Positions 63,595-64,000 of a DNA stretch of 64,000 nt are shown one piece after another. Location of the stretch: assembly GCA_024720975.1 (NCBI GenBank), contig JANJXX010000004.1, forward strand, positions 1 through 64,000, given 5' to 3'. The notes beneath the pieces are model-generated. The model was given only the letters and a program-made list of their open reading frames with translations. It was not told where the DNA came from and made no database searches. Position 1 is the stretch's first letter, and every line of letters starts with the position of its first letter. Both the position numbers and the translations under genes were made by a program. Source of the DNA: Candidatus Panguiarchaeum symbiosum (lineage in GTDB: Archaea; Asgardarchaeota; Njordarchaeia; Njordarchaeales; Panguiarchaeaceae).

Positions 63595-64000
63595 TTACCT
63601 ATTATTTAACGCCTCTAGAATTTGCGTTATGGATGCGAATTCTTTAGGTATTCTAGCCCTCACAGTTTTAACAACATTAACCACTTGACTTACTTGCAGA
63701 TCAACTATCAAGCCCGCTATCATATATGCATCTTCAAATTCCAAGGAAAGACTGCATGATATTGCCCTTGCAGCTGCATTAGAAGCCTCGTAGAAGGCTT
63801 CTTCTAGACTTTCTTTAGACACAATTATGTAAATCGCATCCTCAGCTTCAATAATTGGCCACTGTACGGAGCACCCCTTAATGACATCCACACGGACAAC
63901 AACCTCTCCCGACACCTCACACCCAGTCGCACACATTTCCCCATCAGCCATGACGGCATGAACATCACCTACAGCAAGCAAGCCACCCTCTTTGAAAACA
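63595..64000 (-). CDS. Acetamidase/formamidase, 5' part missing
   Basis: The open frame continues past 64000, so only the C-terminal about 134 residues are seen. Segments VFKEGGLLAVGDVHAVMADGEMCATG and CEVSGEVVVRVDVIK, WPIIEAEDAIYII, LEFEDAYMIAGLIVDLQVSQVVN and TVRARIPKEF match FmdA/AmdA amidases, with the metal-binding His of GDVHAVM. It hydrolyses short-chain amides such as formamide to ammonia and acid. Confidence 0.87.
   Translation of the reverse strand, partial: VFKEGGLLAVGDVHAVMADGEMCATGCEVSGEVVVRVDVIKGCSVQWPIIEAEDAIYIIVSKESLEEAFYEASNAAARAISCSLSLEFEDAYMIAGLIVDLQVSQVVNVVKTVRARIPKEFASITQILEALNNR

Noticed and set aside
1..64000. CRISPR arrays, tRNA or rRNA genes
   Set aside because: No direct-repeat array, cloverleaf or rRNA-like sequence was found by reading both strands; this is a negative by eye only.

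Overview
The window looks like a thermophilic archaeon. No 16S rRNA or other lineage marker is present, so placement is inferred: the gene set (SufBC without SufS/E/U, tungsten AOR, MoeA duplicates, NurA-HerA, AGOG glycosylase, CDP-alcohol phospholipid synthase, DUF1893, S8 protease and tandem MoaD/MoaE genes), the AGA/AGG-rich arginine codons and a Rag/Gtr-type GTPase fit a Thermoproteota/TACK-type archaeon best. A strong local rule helps fix starts: most genes carry a GGTG (often GGTGA) Shine-Dalgarno about 4-8 nt before an ATG, GTG or TTG start. Several longest-ORF GTG starts are really the GTG inside that motif, so I moved many starts to the next in-frame ATG/TTG.

Layout. 1-5.8 kb: a cut-off secreted protein, an MFS permease, then a leftward operon ftrB-like, sufC, sufB and a phosphoesterase. 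6-15 kb: DUF1893, a large membrane-anchored secreted protein next to an HTH/membrane regulator, an HDAC-fold deacetylase, moeA and an anchored subtilase. 15-20 kb: a coiled-coil protein, then a rightward run of endonuclease IV, ribH, MazG, YkgJ-like and AGOG (DNA repair and nucleotide-pool cleaning). 19.5-29.4 kb: moaE, two MoaD-like carriers, the tungsten oxidoreductase AOR, a DUF89 phosphatase, an ABC exporter, DedA and a MoeA-PBP fusion. 29.4-36.3 kb: a leucine-rich-repeat protein, a longin-like membrane protein, an anion/arsenite-type permease, an ATP-cone protein and a tyrosine phenol-lyase homologue. 36.3-40.7 kb is an accessory island: tnpB/omega-RNA-like debris, a frameshifted restriction endonuclease, its adenine methylase, an RHH-type regulator with nested inverted repeats upstream, and a solo IS605-like end. 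40.7-49.5 kb: CoA-disulfide reductase, CPBP protease, a Rag-like GTPase, moaC-moaB bracketed by two IS605-like hairpins, herA-nurA and AlaX. 49.6-64 kb: an ORFan, GNAT, Lrp-type RAM domain, an MFS permease with a damaged start, a tungsten-cofactor-type radical SAM protein, RibD reductase, an SLC41/MgtE-type transporter, an archaetidylinositol-phosphate-type synthase with a PfkB kinase, a ROK kinase, a calcium-type P-ATPase and the 3' part of an acetamidase/formamidase.

Main themes: tungsten/molybdenum pterin enzymes (AOR, radical SAM maturase, MoaB/C/E, two MoaD, two MoeA; MoaA is not in the window), redox and Fe-S handling, oxidative DNA-damage repair, and a small mobile/restriction island. 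No tRNA, rRNA or CRISPR array was seen.
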